Of a stretch of 64,000 bases of DNA, positions 47,630 through 56,718 are shown piece after piece (position 1 is the stretch's first letter; every line of letters starts with the position of its first letter). The notes beneath the pieces are model-generated. The model was not told the origin of the DNA. It saw nothing but the letters and a program-made list of their open reading frames with translations, and made no database searches. The DNA is taken from contig NC_007796.1 in assembly GCF_000013445.1 (NCBI RefSeq), forward strand, positions 496,001 through 560,000, written 5' to 3'. Made by a program: the position numbers and the translations under genes. Source of the DNA: Methanospirillum hungatei JF-1. Its GTDB lineage: Archaea; Halobacteriota; Methanomicrobia; Methanomicrobiales; Methanospirillaceae.

Positions 47630-48517
47630 ATGAAAGTCGAGAAGAAGCTGCTGATGATCATAACCTTTCTTGGAGCGCTTGTAGTTCTTCTTCTCATATT
47701 TTATCTCATCACCGGGTTTCAGTCCGGAATCAAGGATCTGATCGGTTCGGTATACTTCTCCCTCTGGGTTACTGCCGTGATGGGTCTGTGGCTCTACATT
47801 ATTGATCCATATCTGAAAGGGAGGCCAAAGAAAAAGGATCAGAAAGGGACGAGATCAGAACCGGTCAAAACCACACCGGTGCAGTCACCACGGTCAAACC
47901 TCCCGCTCCGCGACCGAATCCGTGAATATGTTGCCGAACGGAGAAAGGAAGAAGGCTTACCTGTTCCCGAACCACTTCGTCCATCCCGATCCTCAACCTC
48001 CTCCGGTGCTGGTTCATCATCCGGTTCTTCCACGGGGTATGTGCCCGTCGCTGCAGGAGCCGCAGTTGCCGGGGCCGGTGCAGCGGTATCGGCAGGGGAC
48101 AGCGATCTTCCCTTACCTGATGACTTTGATGAGAGCGGGGCCGCAGATCTCTTCGGCGATGAATACCCTGAAGATGAAGAAGGCGAGGCATCACTTCCCG
48201 GAATTGAGGATGATGACTTTGGCTCGTTTGATGAACCCGGCGTGGATGAGCAGCCGGTCACCGAATCAGGGGATCTTCCGGATTTCGAAGGGGACCTTGA
48301 GCCTGACGTGTCTGATTCAGGATTTGATGATTCAATTGAAGATGATCTCTCCGGCAAGGATGAGGGATCAGAGTCTGAACAGAGCGGTGGGCTATCTGAT
48401 GAGGGCCTCTCGGACTTTGATATGCCGCTTGATGAATCAATGATGGACGATGATCTTTCAGGTGATGGTGACCTGACCGATATCGAGTTTGAAGATCTTG
48501 AACCGGACGAGGTCTGA
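47630..48517 (+). CDS. membrane protein with long acidic tail
   Basis: The 295-residue protein has two transmembrane helices (about 8-30 and 38-57) and a basic juxtamembrane stretch. A proline/serine/glycine-rich linker follows, including an alanine-rich segment at about 133-154. The C-terminal domain of about 130 residues is dominated by Asp, Glu, Ser and Gly, with repeated DDxxx and SDxxF patterns. The basic-then-acidic layout suggests a cytoplasmic tail that binds basic partners. The start is placed at ATG 47630; an upstream GTG (47603) is possible. No family is recognised. Confidence 0.65.
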   Translation: MKVEKKLLMIITFLGALVVLLLIFYLITGFQSGIKDLIGSVYFSLWVTAVMGLWLYIIDPYLKGRPKKKDQKGTRSEPVKTTPVQSPRSNLPLRDRIREYVAERRKEEGLPVPEPLRPSRSSTSSGAGSSSGSSTGYVPVAAGAAVAGAGAAVSAGDSDLPLPDDFDESGAADLFGDEYPEDEEGEASLPGIEDDDFGSFDEPGVDEQPVTESGDLPDFEGDLEPDVSDSGFDDSIEDDLSGKDEGSESEQSGGLSDEGLSDFDMPLDESMMDDDLSGDGDLTDIEFEDLEPDEV

Positions 48518-48573
48518 CTTTATTTTATTCACCAGAAACATGTTTTTTCTGGACATGGTACCTTTGTGATCCG

Positions 48574-49506
48574 ATGAATCATACCCTGCCACACTATCAG
48601 GATATACCTCTTTTATTGATACTCGTTCTGCTCCTGATTTCTCTTTGTTCTTCCACGAGTGCGGTATCGACCGGTCCGTCTTTGGAAATTACCGGTCTGT
48701 CCGGAGAAGAGATTGCCCATCCCGGTTATCCCTATACCGGGACCGTTACCATTGCAAACAGGGGGGATCAGACGAGCGGGATCGCCTCACTCTATGTCTT
48801 CTTTCGATCCCCAGGAGATCCGGATCTAAATGCGACCATCTGTGTCATCCCGGTTGATCCCATGCAGCCCGGACAGAGTATAAGTCTCCCCTATATCGGG
48901 ACGGTTTCTTCAGATCTTTTTCCTGGTGAGTATCAGGTTTATGCGTACATAAAAGCGACCGGGTCCCGGGATCCTGAGAAGACAGGGATACTTGCACGAA
49001 TCCCCTCCCCTGTCTCCCTGACTTTTCAACCTCTCCCGAACCAGTCAGTGATCAATGACGAAATCATCGCTACCATCCGTGAAAGTACAAATGAGAACCG
49101 GATACACGAAGGACTCCGGCCCCTTATCTGGGATGAGGATCTGGCGAGGATTGCTCAAGCATATGCACGTGAATTAGCCCGTGCCGGAAGACTCTCACAC
49201 ACCGACAGAAACGGGGACGGGCCATCTGAACGGGCTTTGGCATTTGGGTATCCGGTGACAAAGGATATCGAAGGGGGGGTGCGGATAGGCGTAGCAGAGA
49301 ATCTTGCCTATATCGGGACCGGAATAGTCACCGGAGTCGGGTATGTTGATCCCACCAATGGCACTGCAATTGGCACGGCCCTCATGGACGGATGGATGAA
49401 GAGTCCTGGCCACCGGAAGAATATCCTTGATCCGCTTGCCGATAGATTTGGTTCAGGTGTTTTCTGGAATGATGAGTATTATTACGCAGTCTCTGAATTC
49501 TGGTAA
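48574..49506 (+). CDS. secreted CAP-domain protein
   Basis: The 310-residue protein has an N-terminal signal peptide (residues about 10-35), an all-beta region (about 45-150) resembling a CARDB-like immunoglobulin fold, and a C-terminal CAP/SCP domain. The latter has LRPLIWDEDLARIAQAYARE, a putative active-site His in RLSHTDRNGDGP, VAENLAY, and MKSPGHRKNIL. CAP proteins are extracellular and have varied functions. Asn-x-Ser/Thr sites and the signal suggest exposure on the cell surface. The archaeal role is unknown. Confidence 0.88.
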   Translation: MNHTLPHYQDIPLLLILVLLLISLCSSTSAVSTGPSLEITGLSGEEIAHPGYPYTGTVTIANRGDQTSGIASLYVFFRSPGDPDLNATICVIPVDPMQPGQSISLPYIGTVSSDLFPGEYQVYAYIKATGSRDPEKTGILARIPSPVSLTFQPLPNQSVINDEIIATIRESTNENRIHEGLRPLIWDEDLARIAQAYARELARAGRLSHTDRNGDGPSERALAFGYPVTKDIEGGVRIGVAENLAYIGTGIVTGVGYVDPTNGTAIGTALMDGWMKSPGHRKNILDPLADRFGSGVFWNDEYYYAVSEFW

Positions 49507-49543
49507 CTATAAAACCAACACACATAAGCGGATGAAATCAGAA

Positions 49544-49552
49544 CCTATATAG
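49544..49552 (+). promoter_or_regulatory. TATA box of the soluble kinase gene
   Basis: CCTATATAG lies 20 nt before the ATG at 49573, so transcription would start very close to the start codon and the message would be nearly leaderless. Confidence 0.45.
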
Positions 49553-49572
49553 ACTACCTGTACGATGCCTTC

Positions 49573-50628
49573 ATGCCGGATACTATGGAAGATACTACAA
49601 AACCAGACAAATCCCACAAATGGGAACTTCTTCTCAAGCCGGGAGTTTGCTGGTTTATCTGGGTGTATGAGGACAGAATTGAGTTCTGTCTCCCCTCCGG
49701 AGAGATATCCTCCTCTTCTGAATATATGGATATTGAAGGGAGTTTTCCCCCCGATATCGCATTTCTTCTCCATGAGATCATCCGTGATGCCCAGGAGATG
49801 GTCCCGGGTGATGCAAAAAAGATTGTGCTTGCAATCCCCGGAACTGATTCAGGCTGGCCCGGGCATCTCTTCCGCCTCTCATCAGGGCGTTTCTCTCTTG
49901 TATGGACAAAGAACGGGAATGGTGGGGCTGAACCTGACTCCTGTGACCTCCTTGATCATATCAGGAGTGAAAAAGCGGTCAGGAAAGCGAACGAGAAACT
50001 GAATTATTTCAACGCTATTGTCCGTCATGATATCATGAATCTCATGATGGGGATAAACGGGTATATTGATATCATCGATGAGATCGTGGATGATGATGAG
50101 GTCCATCTGCTCATCAGGAAGAGCCGGGATCTTGGTGAACGGATTTTGCGTATTGCTGAGCTGACCCGGACATACCAGGATCTCGGAATCCGCCCCCCCT
50201 CCTTCATCGAGGCAGGCCAGGCAGTGCAGAGGATTATCAACCGCCATGAATTCTCAGGAAAAATCGTGTCAGATGTTCAGCTGAATGGCCTCTTCTTATA
50301 TGTAGACCGAATGTTTGACGTGGTCATCTATGAGATCGTGAGAAACAGCCTTCAGTATGGCGGAGAAGGGGTTACTATAACCGTCTCATTAGACAAGGTG
50401 CCTGAAGGTCTGGCGTTGGTATTTGAGGATTCAGGACCAGGTGTTCATCCTGATTTCAAGGAGAGAATATTCTCCCGTACGTATGCAGACCGGAAGGGCT
50501 ATGGACTGTATCTTGCCTCTGAGATTCTTGATTTAACCGGGATTGGTATCAGGGAGACCGGGATATATGGCAAGGGTGCCAGGTTTGAACTGGTCTTCCC
50601 GCCTGATACCTACCGGTTCGGGCCATGA
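49573..50628 (+). CDS. soluble sensor histidine kinase
   Basis: The 351-residue protein has an unrecognised N-terminal domain (about 1-130) followed by a coiled linker and a histidine kinase core. The phosphoacceptor region is FNAIVRHDIMNLMMGINGYI, and the ATPase domain has EIVRNSLQYGG, FEDSGPGVHP and KGYGLYLASEIL. All catalytic boxes are present. There is no membrane segment and no adjacent regulator. It is convergent with the HAD gene, 3 nt apart. Confidence 0.9.
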   Translation: MPDTMEDTTKPDKSHKWELLLKPGVCWFIWVYEDRIEFCLPSGEISSSSEYMDIEGSFPPDIAFLLHEIIRDAQEMVPGDAKKIVLAIPGTDSGWPGHLFRLSSGRFSLVWTKNGNGGAEPDSCDLLDHIRSEKAVRKANEKLNYFNAIVRHDIMNLMMGINGYIDIIDEIVDDDEVHLLIRKSRDLGERILRIAELTRTYQDLGIRPPSFIEAGQAVQRIINRHEFSGKIVSDVQLNGLFLYVDRMFDVVIYEIVRNSLQYGGEGVTITVSLDKVPEGLALVFEDSGPGVHPDFKERIFSRTYADRKGYGLYLASEILDLTGIGIRETGIYGKGARFELVFPPDTYRFGP

Positions 50629-50631
50629 ACC

Positions 50632-51333
50632 TCAGGACCGTATCTGGTGTAAGCCGGTAATGGAGAGCAGGTCTGAAAACCGGTCAATGATGTGGTCTGG
50701 GGTACATTCAGGATTATTTTGTGCAAAGTAATCCCCGTATCGTGCATAGATTGTGACAAACCCGAGTTCCTGTCCGGGGATTACCTCTCTTCTGACTGAG
50801 TCACCGACCAACCATATGGTCCCTGTTACCGAGAGTTCACGAAGTGCCATCCGGAAAGGGGTATGATCCGGTTTTCTTTTTCCCGAACGGTCAGGAGTGA
50901 TGAGCACTGGGAAATAGCAGTCGATGTCACATTTTTTCATCCGTTTCCTGGCCTGCTCTGATCCTGCATCGGTGACGATGGCCATTTTAATACCGAGGGA
51001 TGCGAGGTGCCTGAGTGTATCATGAACCCCGTCATAGGGGTGTATGTGGGCGATCTTTACGTCTTCAAAGAGCCGGGCGGCATGGTCAGCAGATGCCGGG
51101 GTGTATACTCCTTTCTCTTTCAGGTAGTCAAAGATGTGGTTTGGATCTTCAAATGAATGTACTGGCCGAAGGAAATATTGAAAGAGTTCTGTTTCATCTC
51201 CTGTCCCGATATAGTCCGTGACCGCACGGCAGGCTGCATATTTTGCATCGATGAAGGTACACAGGGTATTATCGAGATCAAAGAGGATTGCATCTGGGAT
51301 ACAGCCGGATGAGGTGTTCATGGGCGTGTACAT
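50632..51333 (-). CDS. HAD-family hydrolase
   Basis: The protein of about 233 residues has the four HAD motifs: ILFDLDNTLC with the nucleophile Asp, MAIVTDAGSEQAR with the Thr, the Lys in SGKRKPDHTPFRMAL and LVGDSVRREVIPG. A helical cap lies between motifs I and II. These enzymes dephosphorylate small metabolites; the substrate cannot be inferred. The start is set at an internal ATG because the first 30 residues of the longer frame are not HAD-like; Met34 of the long frame is another possibility. Confidence 0.88.
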   Translation of the reverse strand: MYTPMNTSSGCIPDAILFDLDNTLCTFIDAKYAACRAVTDYIGTGDETELFQYFLRPVHSFEDPNHIFDYLKEKGVYTPASADHAARLFEDVKIAHIHPYDGVHDTLRHLASLGIKMAIVTDAGSEQARKRMKKCDIDCYFPVLITPDRSGKRKPDHTPFRMALRELSVTGTIWLVGDSVRREVIPGQELGFVTIYARYGDYFAQNNPECTPDHIIDRFSDLLSITGLHQIRS

Positions 51334-51488
51334 GTTGCGTTCGGGTACCAAAGTATGTTTGTCCCTGATAGGGGTGCGTAGCTGAGCGATTTTCAGGGCC
51401 GGTATCGGTAAAACCATATTCAAGTATCGCTCATATTTTCATTCGCGTATCAACGGAGGTGTGCAGGACATGGGTTGTCCTGGATAAC

Positions 51489-52154
51489 ATGAGAAAGGAT
51501 CTGACAATATCTCTTGATGAAGAATATATTAATGCACTGCTGGAGATTGCAGAAAACCAGAAATCGACCCTTTCAGCACTTATCCGCGATATATTCTCGT
51601 CATATATTCAGGCAGTTACCAGGGGAGATACCCCGGATTTTAAGGACCTGACCAATGCTGAAGGTGAAGTCGCTGGGGTTCTGACTGTATCCACGGACCT
51701 TTCCGGGACGGTTGCTCGTCATGCGGCACTGATTGCCGATCTCGAACGCCGGGTCGGTCTACTTGAAGGACGGACTCTGAACTCTCCCTACCAACCACAA
51801 AAACCCATGTTTGCCCCTGATCTGATGGCACTGACAAGTCCGGTCGGGATCTCATCGTCTGCCGGAGTTATTGATTCTGATATGCCTCCGGTCGGCAATC
51901 TTGCTGAGGAAGCCCTCGTTAAGGTGCAGATGCAGCCGGTTGCCCCGGTGATGGATGCGATGGAGATGGGTTCGATGAAGATCCGAACCGATAAGGAGTA
52001 CAGCCAGACCGAGGCAGCAGTTGCTTTAGGGATATCCGTTACAACGATGCGGAAGTATATCAAAGAAAAGAAGATTGCTGCACGGAAGGTTGGCCGATCC
52101 TGGCTTATTCATGGGCGGGATATTCTCGCTCACAAGGCTGCAGCACAGGGGTAA
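51489..52154 (+). CDS. putative regulator with RHH-like N-terminus and excisionase-type HTH
   Basis: The 221-residue protein begins MRKDLTISLDEEYINALLEI, which resembles a ribbon-helix-helix domain, and ends with EAAVALGISVTTMRKYIKE and GRSWLIHGRDIL, the HTH_17/excisionase-type helix-turn-helix. A low-complexity middle part (about 70-170) with a short coiled coil (ALIADLERRVGLLEG) separates them. Two DNA-binding modules in one chain would allow binding of two sites or looping. The ATG at 51489 fits the start of the N-terminal strand better than the upstream one at 51459. Confidence 0.7.
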   Translation: MRKDLTISLDEEYINALLEIAENQKSTLSALIRDIFSSYIQAVTRGDTPDFKDLTNAEGEVAGVLTVSTDLSGTVARHAALIADLERRVGLLEGRTLNSPYQPQKPMFAPDLMALTSPVGISSSAGVIDSDMPPVGNLAEEALVKVQMQPVAPVMDAMEMGSMKIRTDKEYSQTEAAVALGISVTTMRKYIKEKKIAARKVGRSWLIHGRDILAHKAAAQG

Positions 52155-52268
52155 ACCAGAGAGTTTTTGTGCTGCGCCACTAACATACTGTATACCGGGC
52201 ATTCTCCGGTGTGACTGGTGGGGTTTTTGCACCGGTGTATGCCCTGGGATGCTGCATGCAGGGGGAGC

Positions 52269-52709
52269 ATGCGAATAATTCATCATATTCTGTTTCCTGT
52301 ACTGTTTTTCATCCTGGTACTGCCGGTTATCATTCTCCCGCCTCAGTTGTCAGGAGATCCTGATGAGATCATTCCAACAAGAAATCTGATGCTTCTTGGT
52401 GAGTACCCGAGTGATATTCCGGTTGTCAGGGAAGAGCCCGGTCCGGTTCTGATTTTTTCAGCCGAAGAAGCGGAGCGCCCCGCACCGTCCCTGAATGTGA
52501 CCGCCCCGGTTCCTGTCGGAATTATAGCGCCGAACGGGAAGATGGCTCCACTCACGGCTGAGGGGCCTGAGAAGCCGATGGGAAAAGGGTGGGTCCAGGT
52601 TAGTCTGTCCACCTCGGTTGACAGTCCGACCGAGATGATTGAGGATCGGCAGCGGTACATGGCATCCGGTCTGTTTAATGTGCATGTATACCACAATTTT
52701 GCCGGATAG
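52269..52709 (+). CDS. hypothetical protein with N-terminal membrane segment
   Basis: The 146-residue protein has a basic start (MRIIHH) followed by a hydrophobic helix of about 22 residues, so it is secreted or anchored. The mature part is proline-rich with no known motif. A GGGGGAG sequence lies just before the ATG. It ends near the TATA box of the tRNA gene. No family is recognised. Confidence 0.55.
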   Translation: MRIIHHILFPVLFFILVLPVIILPPQLSGDPDEIIPTRNLMLLGEYPSDIPVVREEPGPVLIFSAEEAERPAPSLNVTAPVPVGIIAPNGKMAPLTAEGPEKPMGKGWVQVSLSTSVDSPTEMIEDRQRYMASGLFNVHVYHNFAG

Positions 52710-52720
52710 AAATTGAAAAT

Positions 52721-52729
52721 CCTTATATG
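52721..52729 (+). promoter_or_regulatory. TATA box of the tRNA-Val gene
   Basis: CCTTATATG, preceded by GAAAAT, a plausible BRE, lies about 30 nt before the first base of the mature tRNA, the spacing expected for archaeal stable RNA promoters. Confidence 0.6.
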
Positions 52730-52756
52730 TTCTGAAGTATACCTTGTAAGGCGCAC

Positions 52757-52830
52757 GGGCCTATGGTCTAGTTGGTTATGACACCGCCTTTACACGGCGG
52801 AGGTCGCCGGTTCGAATCCGGCTGGGCCCA
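52757..52830 (+). tRNA. tRNA-Val (anticodon TAC)
   Basis: The 74-nt sequence folds into a cloverleaf. The acceptor stem GGGCCTA pairs with TGGGCCC, with one T-G pair, and the discriminator is A. The anticodon stem is CCGCC/GGCGG with the loop TTTACAC, giving anticodon TAC for valine GTA codons. The T arm is GCCGG-TTCGAAT-CCGGC. The CCA end is not encoded. A T-rich stretch (AATTTTTTATT) follows at once, probably the terminator. Confidence 0.97.
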
Positions 52831-53614
52831 TAATTTTTTATTGTTATTTGTCTCATGAATCTTACTTGTTTGGATTATTTCTTTAATTTCATTTAGGGAC
52901 TTCTCGATTAGTTTGTGTGTGTAATAATCTGTTGTTGCAACAATTCAGGTTTTAGAAAGTAATCAAATGTCGCGAAATATTATCCCATAGGATAATACCT
53001 CAAAAATTTATTCGGGTTTCATCTTTTTTATGGGGGAAAGAAATTAGGATTTAAAACACATGCCAAAATTGGTAATTGCTCAACTTCCTAAAGTTGAGTG
53101 GTTACAAAAAAAAGTTTTTTAGGAGCGTATTGGGGTTTCCAAGTTCAAAAAATCGGATAATTGTGGTATTTTTAGATCCTCCTATAGACCGGAATCAACT
53201 TTGTCCATTCGTCCAGCATTATTCAAGTTACTGGTACCGTGATTCTCATTCAGTGGGGACAGGGGCAAATCTCTTTCCTTCTGCTAAATTTAACGATCCT
53301 AGCGGTTCAACATTTGTTTGTCCATGATACTTTTCCTCGACAGCTTGTCCCAATGAGACTATGGGAATCACCACGTTGTTCCTGCAGTTTCGCACCCGTT
53401 TATTGCTAAACATGCACATGCAGGTAGGGACGCCCAGAATAGATTGGGTGGCGTTTCCGGTTTTTAATCGGGTTCGCAATCCGATTTACTGCTTCTAGTC
53501 GCACTCAATAATAATTATTCTTGGTATGCACTCTCCTGGTACGTCAGATGATGACTAAGTACCCAAAATATGGCCATTAACTATAATACCTCTTCTCATC
53601 CAATATCAATCAGA
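52831..53614. other. decayed or non-coding region after the tRNA
   Basis: This stretch of nearly 800 bp next to the tRNA gene is AT-rich at first, then more balanced from about 53130. Two short open frames exist (plus 53076-53327 and minus 53246-53479), and neither looks like a whole gene. The minus frame ends in VEPLGSLNLAEGKRFAPVPTE-like composition and could be the worn end of an old gene, perhaps a transposase, but no motif confirms this. A position downstream of a tRNA is a common integration site, so a relic of an inserted element is plausible. Confidence 0.4.
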
Positions 53615-54190
53615 ATGGATATCAAAGGAATTGAAATTATTTGCTGTATCGCTCTTTTTTCGCTCATGGTGGTTGGATCTGCTGATGCAACTTTCGGGTA
53701 TAAAATTCTCTTAGAGGGAGGAGAGAGCATTATCACAGAGAATGAAGACGGGAGTATGATCCTGACGATTCAGAATGTAGTCCCGTATGGAGTTATTTTT
53801 GACGATCCTGAGTATATTACTCTCCTGGAAACGGTATTGCCAGATACGAATTCCACTATGAATGCCGGTGTGGTATTGAGTAATCCGGATGGAGACAATA
53901 CGTCACTTGTTCAGGTTTCACAGCTGGATTATTCTGCTGAAACCAAAAATCTGACCTTCGTTATTCATCCTCTGGAATTCTATGAGGGGAGTATTCTTGC
54001 TGATCTGAAAGAACGGTCAGAAAGTTTGAATCCTGATATCGTCAGAAATGCACATGTCACCAGAATTTATTTAGAGAAAGGATTGCCAGTTTCTGAAAAT
54101 TTTGGTGATATTAACCGGTGCATGGATGATTGTGAAAGATATCATGAAAAACCTACCCGGTTTTTTTGTGAGATGAACTGTGCGAAATAA
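53615..54190 (+). CDS. secreted hypothetical protein, paralog of the gene at 62931
   Basis: The 191-residue protein has a signal peptide (residues about 5-25, ending SADA) and a beta-rich mature part. The segment ESIITENEDGSMILTIQNVV followed by PYGVIF parallels ESSIDRTSDGIYKITIQDVI followed by PFSTIF in the interrupted gene at 62931, so the two belong to one small family of exported proteins. Four cysteines lie near the C-terminus (NRCMDDCERYHE and FFCEMNCAK), suggesting disulfides. The ATG at 53615 is preferred over 53570 because it directly precedes the signal peptide. Function unknown. Confidence 0.6.
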   Translation: MDIKGIEIICCIALFSLMVVGSADATFGYKILLEGGESIITENEDGSMILTIQNVVPYGVIFDDPEYITLLETVLPDTNSTMNAGVVLSNPDGDNTSLVQVSQLDYSAETKNLTFVIHPLEFYEGSILADLKERSESLNPDIVRNAHVTRIYLEKGLPVSENFGDINRCMDDCERYHEKPTRFFCEMNCAK

Positions 54191-54323
54191 CAACCTTAAT
54201 TGCCGGGTTACTAATATTTTACTCTTATTTCTTACATTTTTTTAAAACAGATTGGAAAACATAAGTTCCCCGATGATAATCTGGCATGTAAATTGTCATA
54301 ATGAATCAGGGTAACATCTGTAC

Positions 54324-55085
54324 ATGCATGCCTCTTCCAGTGGTTCCGATGAGGAATGGTTTGAGAACGAATCCTTTTGGGAAGACTTCTATACGGTATT
54401 ATTTCCAGACGAACTGTTTGAACAGGCGGAGGAAGAGATAGAGAAGATCTTGGATCTCATTGATCACCCGGTGAGTTCGGTCCTTGATCTCTGCTGCGGC
54501 CCGGGACGGTTTGCAGGTCTGCTTGCCAGAGAGGGATATCAGGTAACTGGTGTCGACAGGACGCCATTTCTCCTTGAGATAGCGAAGAGAGAGTATGCTG
54601 ATGCAGGAGAAGTGGAATGGGTTCTTTCCGATATGAGGGAGTTTGTCCGGAAGGAATCATATGATCTGGTCTTAAACCTCTACACCTCTTTTGGATATTT
54701 CAAGGATCCTGCAGAGGATCTCCTGGTTTTGAAAAATATCTCCCAAAGTCTCCGGCAAGGGGGGTCATTTGTTATTGAGGTGATGGGAAAAGAGGTGATG
54801 GCCAAGGATTTTGAACCGATTACAGCGTCAAAGACCGAAGACGGACTATTTGTCCAGGCTCATGAGATCCTGGAGAACTGGAACAGGATTAAAACGGAAT
54901 GGACCCTTATCAAAGAAGGGAATATCAGAACCTTTACGTTTGAACACAGCCTCTATGCAGCCAGTGATCTCATCAGGCTCTGTGAGTTGGCAGGTTTTTC
55001 GGATATTCGGGTATTTGGTGATTTTGATGGGGGTCCCTATGATCATTCTGCATCGCTGCTGGTAATCACCGGGAAAAAGAGATAA
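54324..55085 (+). CDS. class I SAM-dependent methyltransferase
   Basis: The 253-residue protein has motif I VLDLCCGPGRFAGLLA, the acidic residue after strand 2 in VTGVDRTPFLLEIAKR, and motif III-like YDLVLNLYTSFGYF. The C-terminal half is a beta domain with EWTLIKEGNIRTFTFEHSLY, seen in methyltransferases of small molecules. The substrate is unknown. No related genes are nearby. Confidence 0.88.
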   Translation: MHASSSGSDEEWFENESFWEDFYTVLFPDELFEQAEEEIEKILDLIDHPVSSVLDLCCGPGRFAGLLAREGYQVTGVDRTPFLLEIAKREYADAGEVEWVLSDMREFVRKESYDLVLNLYTSFGYFKDPAEDLLVLKNISQSLRQGGSFVIEVMGKEVMAKDFEPITASKTEDGLFVQAHEILENWNRIKTEWTLIKEGNIRTFTFEHSLYAASDLIRLCELAGFSDIRVFGDFDGGPYDHSASLLVITGKKR

Positions 55086-55497
55086 TCCTGACCATATCCG
55101 GAGTCTGCTGGTTTGGCGGTGGGGAGAACATACAACACCCTTACCGTACAAGAGGCTAAAATCATTAATTTCGACATTATTCAATTTATCGCCTTTAAAT
55201 GGAATATAGGAGGGTGATATTTGCCGTTTTAAGATCTTCTCATAGCCGGCCGGTATTGTGTTATCATGGAAAAGTCTATACTTTATATAGCTATGATCCG
55301 GAACTTGATAGCGGCCTTTGAGTGAATTGGTTTCCGTTCGATTTTTACGATTTAGAGCGACATTTGCTCTCCTTTATTTTGACATTATCCTGATAATATA
55401 AATATCGATAATTTAGGTCCTAAATCTAAAAATAACCCGAATATAGATCAATACGAGGCTGAGAAAAGAGATGTCCGAGTATTCATGAAACGAATGT
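55086..55497. other. intergenic region, one doubtful 40-codon frame
   Basis: This 412-bp stretch separates the methyltransferase from the convergent Mrr-like gene. A frame from ATG 55199 to 55321 would give 40 residues beginning MEYRRVIFAVLRSSH. The peptide is not distinctive and no ribosome binding site is evident, so I do not call a gene. The rest shows no repeat or RNA structure that I can recognise. Confidence 0.4.
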
Positions 55498-56409
55498 TCA
55501 CTCCTCAAAATAATCCATATCAATCTTTTTCACAATATACCGCGATTCATCTGACACTCCTACATTATGATCTATCATAAGTTCAGCTAACGTCTCTCCA
55601 TCAATTAAAACCACTTTCTGTTCGATTCGCTGGACGTATTCCTGGGCTTCCCTTGAGAAACGGGAAGTGGTAATAAAAACTCCTTTTCGTGCCCGGTTCC
55701 CTGCAAGACTACCCACAAATGCCTGTATCTCTGGTCTTCCAACCGTATTCTGCCATCTTTTAGCTTGAATACATACGGTATCCAACCCCAGTTTGTCCTC
55801 TTTTATAATCCCATCAATCCCATCATCACCAGTCTTTCCAACCCTCTCCCCAGCTTCACTCCGTGATCCTCCATATCCCATGGAGACCAGTAGATCAACG
55901 ACCAGTCGCTCAAAAAACTCCGGTGAGCTATTCATAACCTGTGATAATAGTTCATGTGCCAGTTTATTTCGAACATCCTGATAACTATTCTCAAGAATCT
56001 CTTGCGGGGTCAGGGTGCTCTCTGCAGTACCTGATTCTTCTTTTAATGGTGAATGATTGTCTGTTCGAAAGTCTTTAAAATCCAGAAATTCTGGAAATTG
56101 TTTGAGAAAGTTTTGGTCGATGCGTTGTGGATTCTGACTGAGTACTGCTAACCCTCGTTCGGTGATTTTCACCTTCCCCCGTGAAGGAGTATTAACTAAT
56201 CCTGCTTTTTTCAGATATGTCTTCGCCCAACCGACCCGGTTATGATAGGTAGACTGTACTCCACTTGGGAGTTTTTGGTTCAGTTCTTCTTCAGAAAGAT
56301 GAAATGAGGATGCTATTTGACTATAAATCTCCTGGACTGAGTGTTCTTTTCCATCTTTTACAGCTAACAGGACCGGAAGCAAGAATGTCTGATAATCAGG
56401 TATTGCCAT
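55498..56409 (-). CDS. mrr: Mrr-like restriction endonuclease
   Basis: The 303-residue protein has an N-terminal Mrr_N winged-helix domain (about 1-90, LPVLLAVKDGKEHSVQEIYS) and a C-terminal PD-(D/E)XK domain with FERLVVDLLVSMGYGG, GDDGIDGIIKED and VCIQAKRW. The sequence GDDGIDG...QAK gives the catalytic Asp, Gln and Lys of the family. Mrr enzymes cleave modified DNA, so this is a likely defence gene. The start is set at MAIPDYQTFL, eight codons inside the longest frame. Confidence 0.93.
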   Translation of the reverse strand: MAIPDYQTFLLPVLLAVKDGKEHSVQEIYSQIASSFHLSEEELNQKLPSGVQSTYHNRVGWAKTYLKKAGLVNTPSRGKVKITERGLAVLSQNPQRIDQNFLKQFPEFLDFKDFRTDNHSPLKEESGTAESTLTPQEILENSYQDVRNKLAHELLSQVMNSSPEFFERLVVDLLVSMGYGGSRSEAGERVGKTGDDGIDGIIKEDKLGLDTVCIQAKRWQNTVGRPEIQAFVGSLAGNRARKGVFITTSRFSREAQEYVQRIEQKVVLIDGETLAELMIDHNVGVSDESRYIVKKIDMDYFEE

Positions 56410-56718
56410 TATCTTATGGGATATTTGTATCAAAGAGCGATAAGGTATTCGAAATAATTCTATTTGAAAAACACGGATCTCCCGAACCCAAATTACATAA
56501 ATTTAACTTTTATTGACATAAACATGTGAGATATGTATCGTAAGGGGTATGGATTCACCCCTCTTTGTATATTCTGTATCGTTCTATGTTCAACCTCATC
56601 AGCACTCAAATTCCCTGATAAATTTCAAAATACTAACCCTATCATTGCTTCACCACAGGAAAACACCGAAAAAATATCTGTTGGAATTTTGGTGATGCAG
56701 AGTGGATTTGTATCAGAT

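Noticed and set aside
53246-53479. 77-residue minus-strand frame in the decayed region
   Set aside because: No start context, no domain and no continuation upstream; at most a relic of an old gene.
55199-55321. 40-codon frame between the methyltransferase and Mrr genes
   Set aside because: Short, no ribosome binding site and no distinctive sequence.
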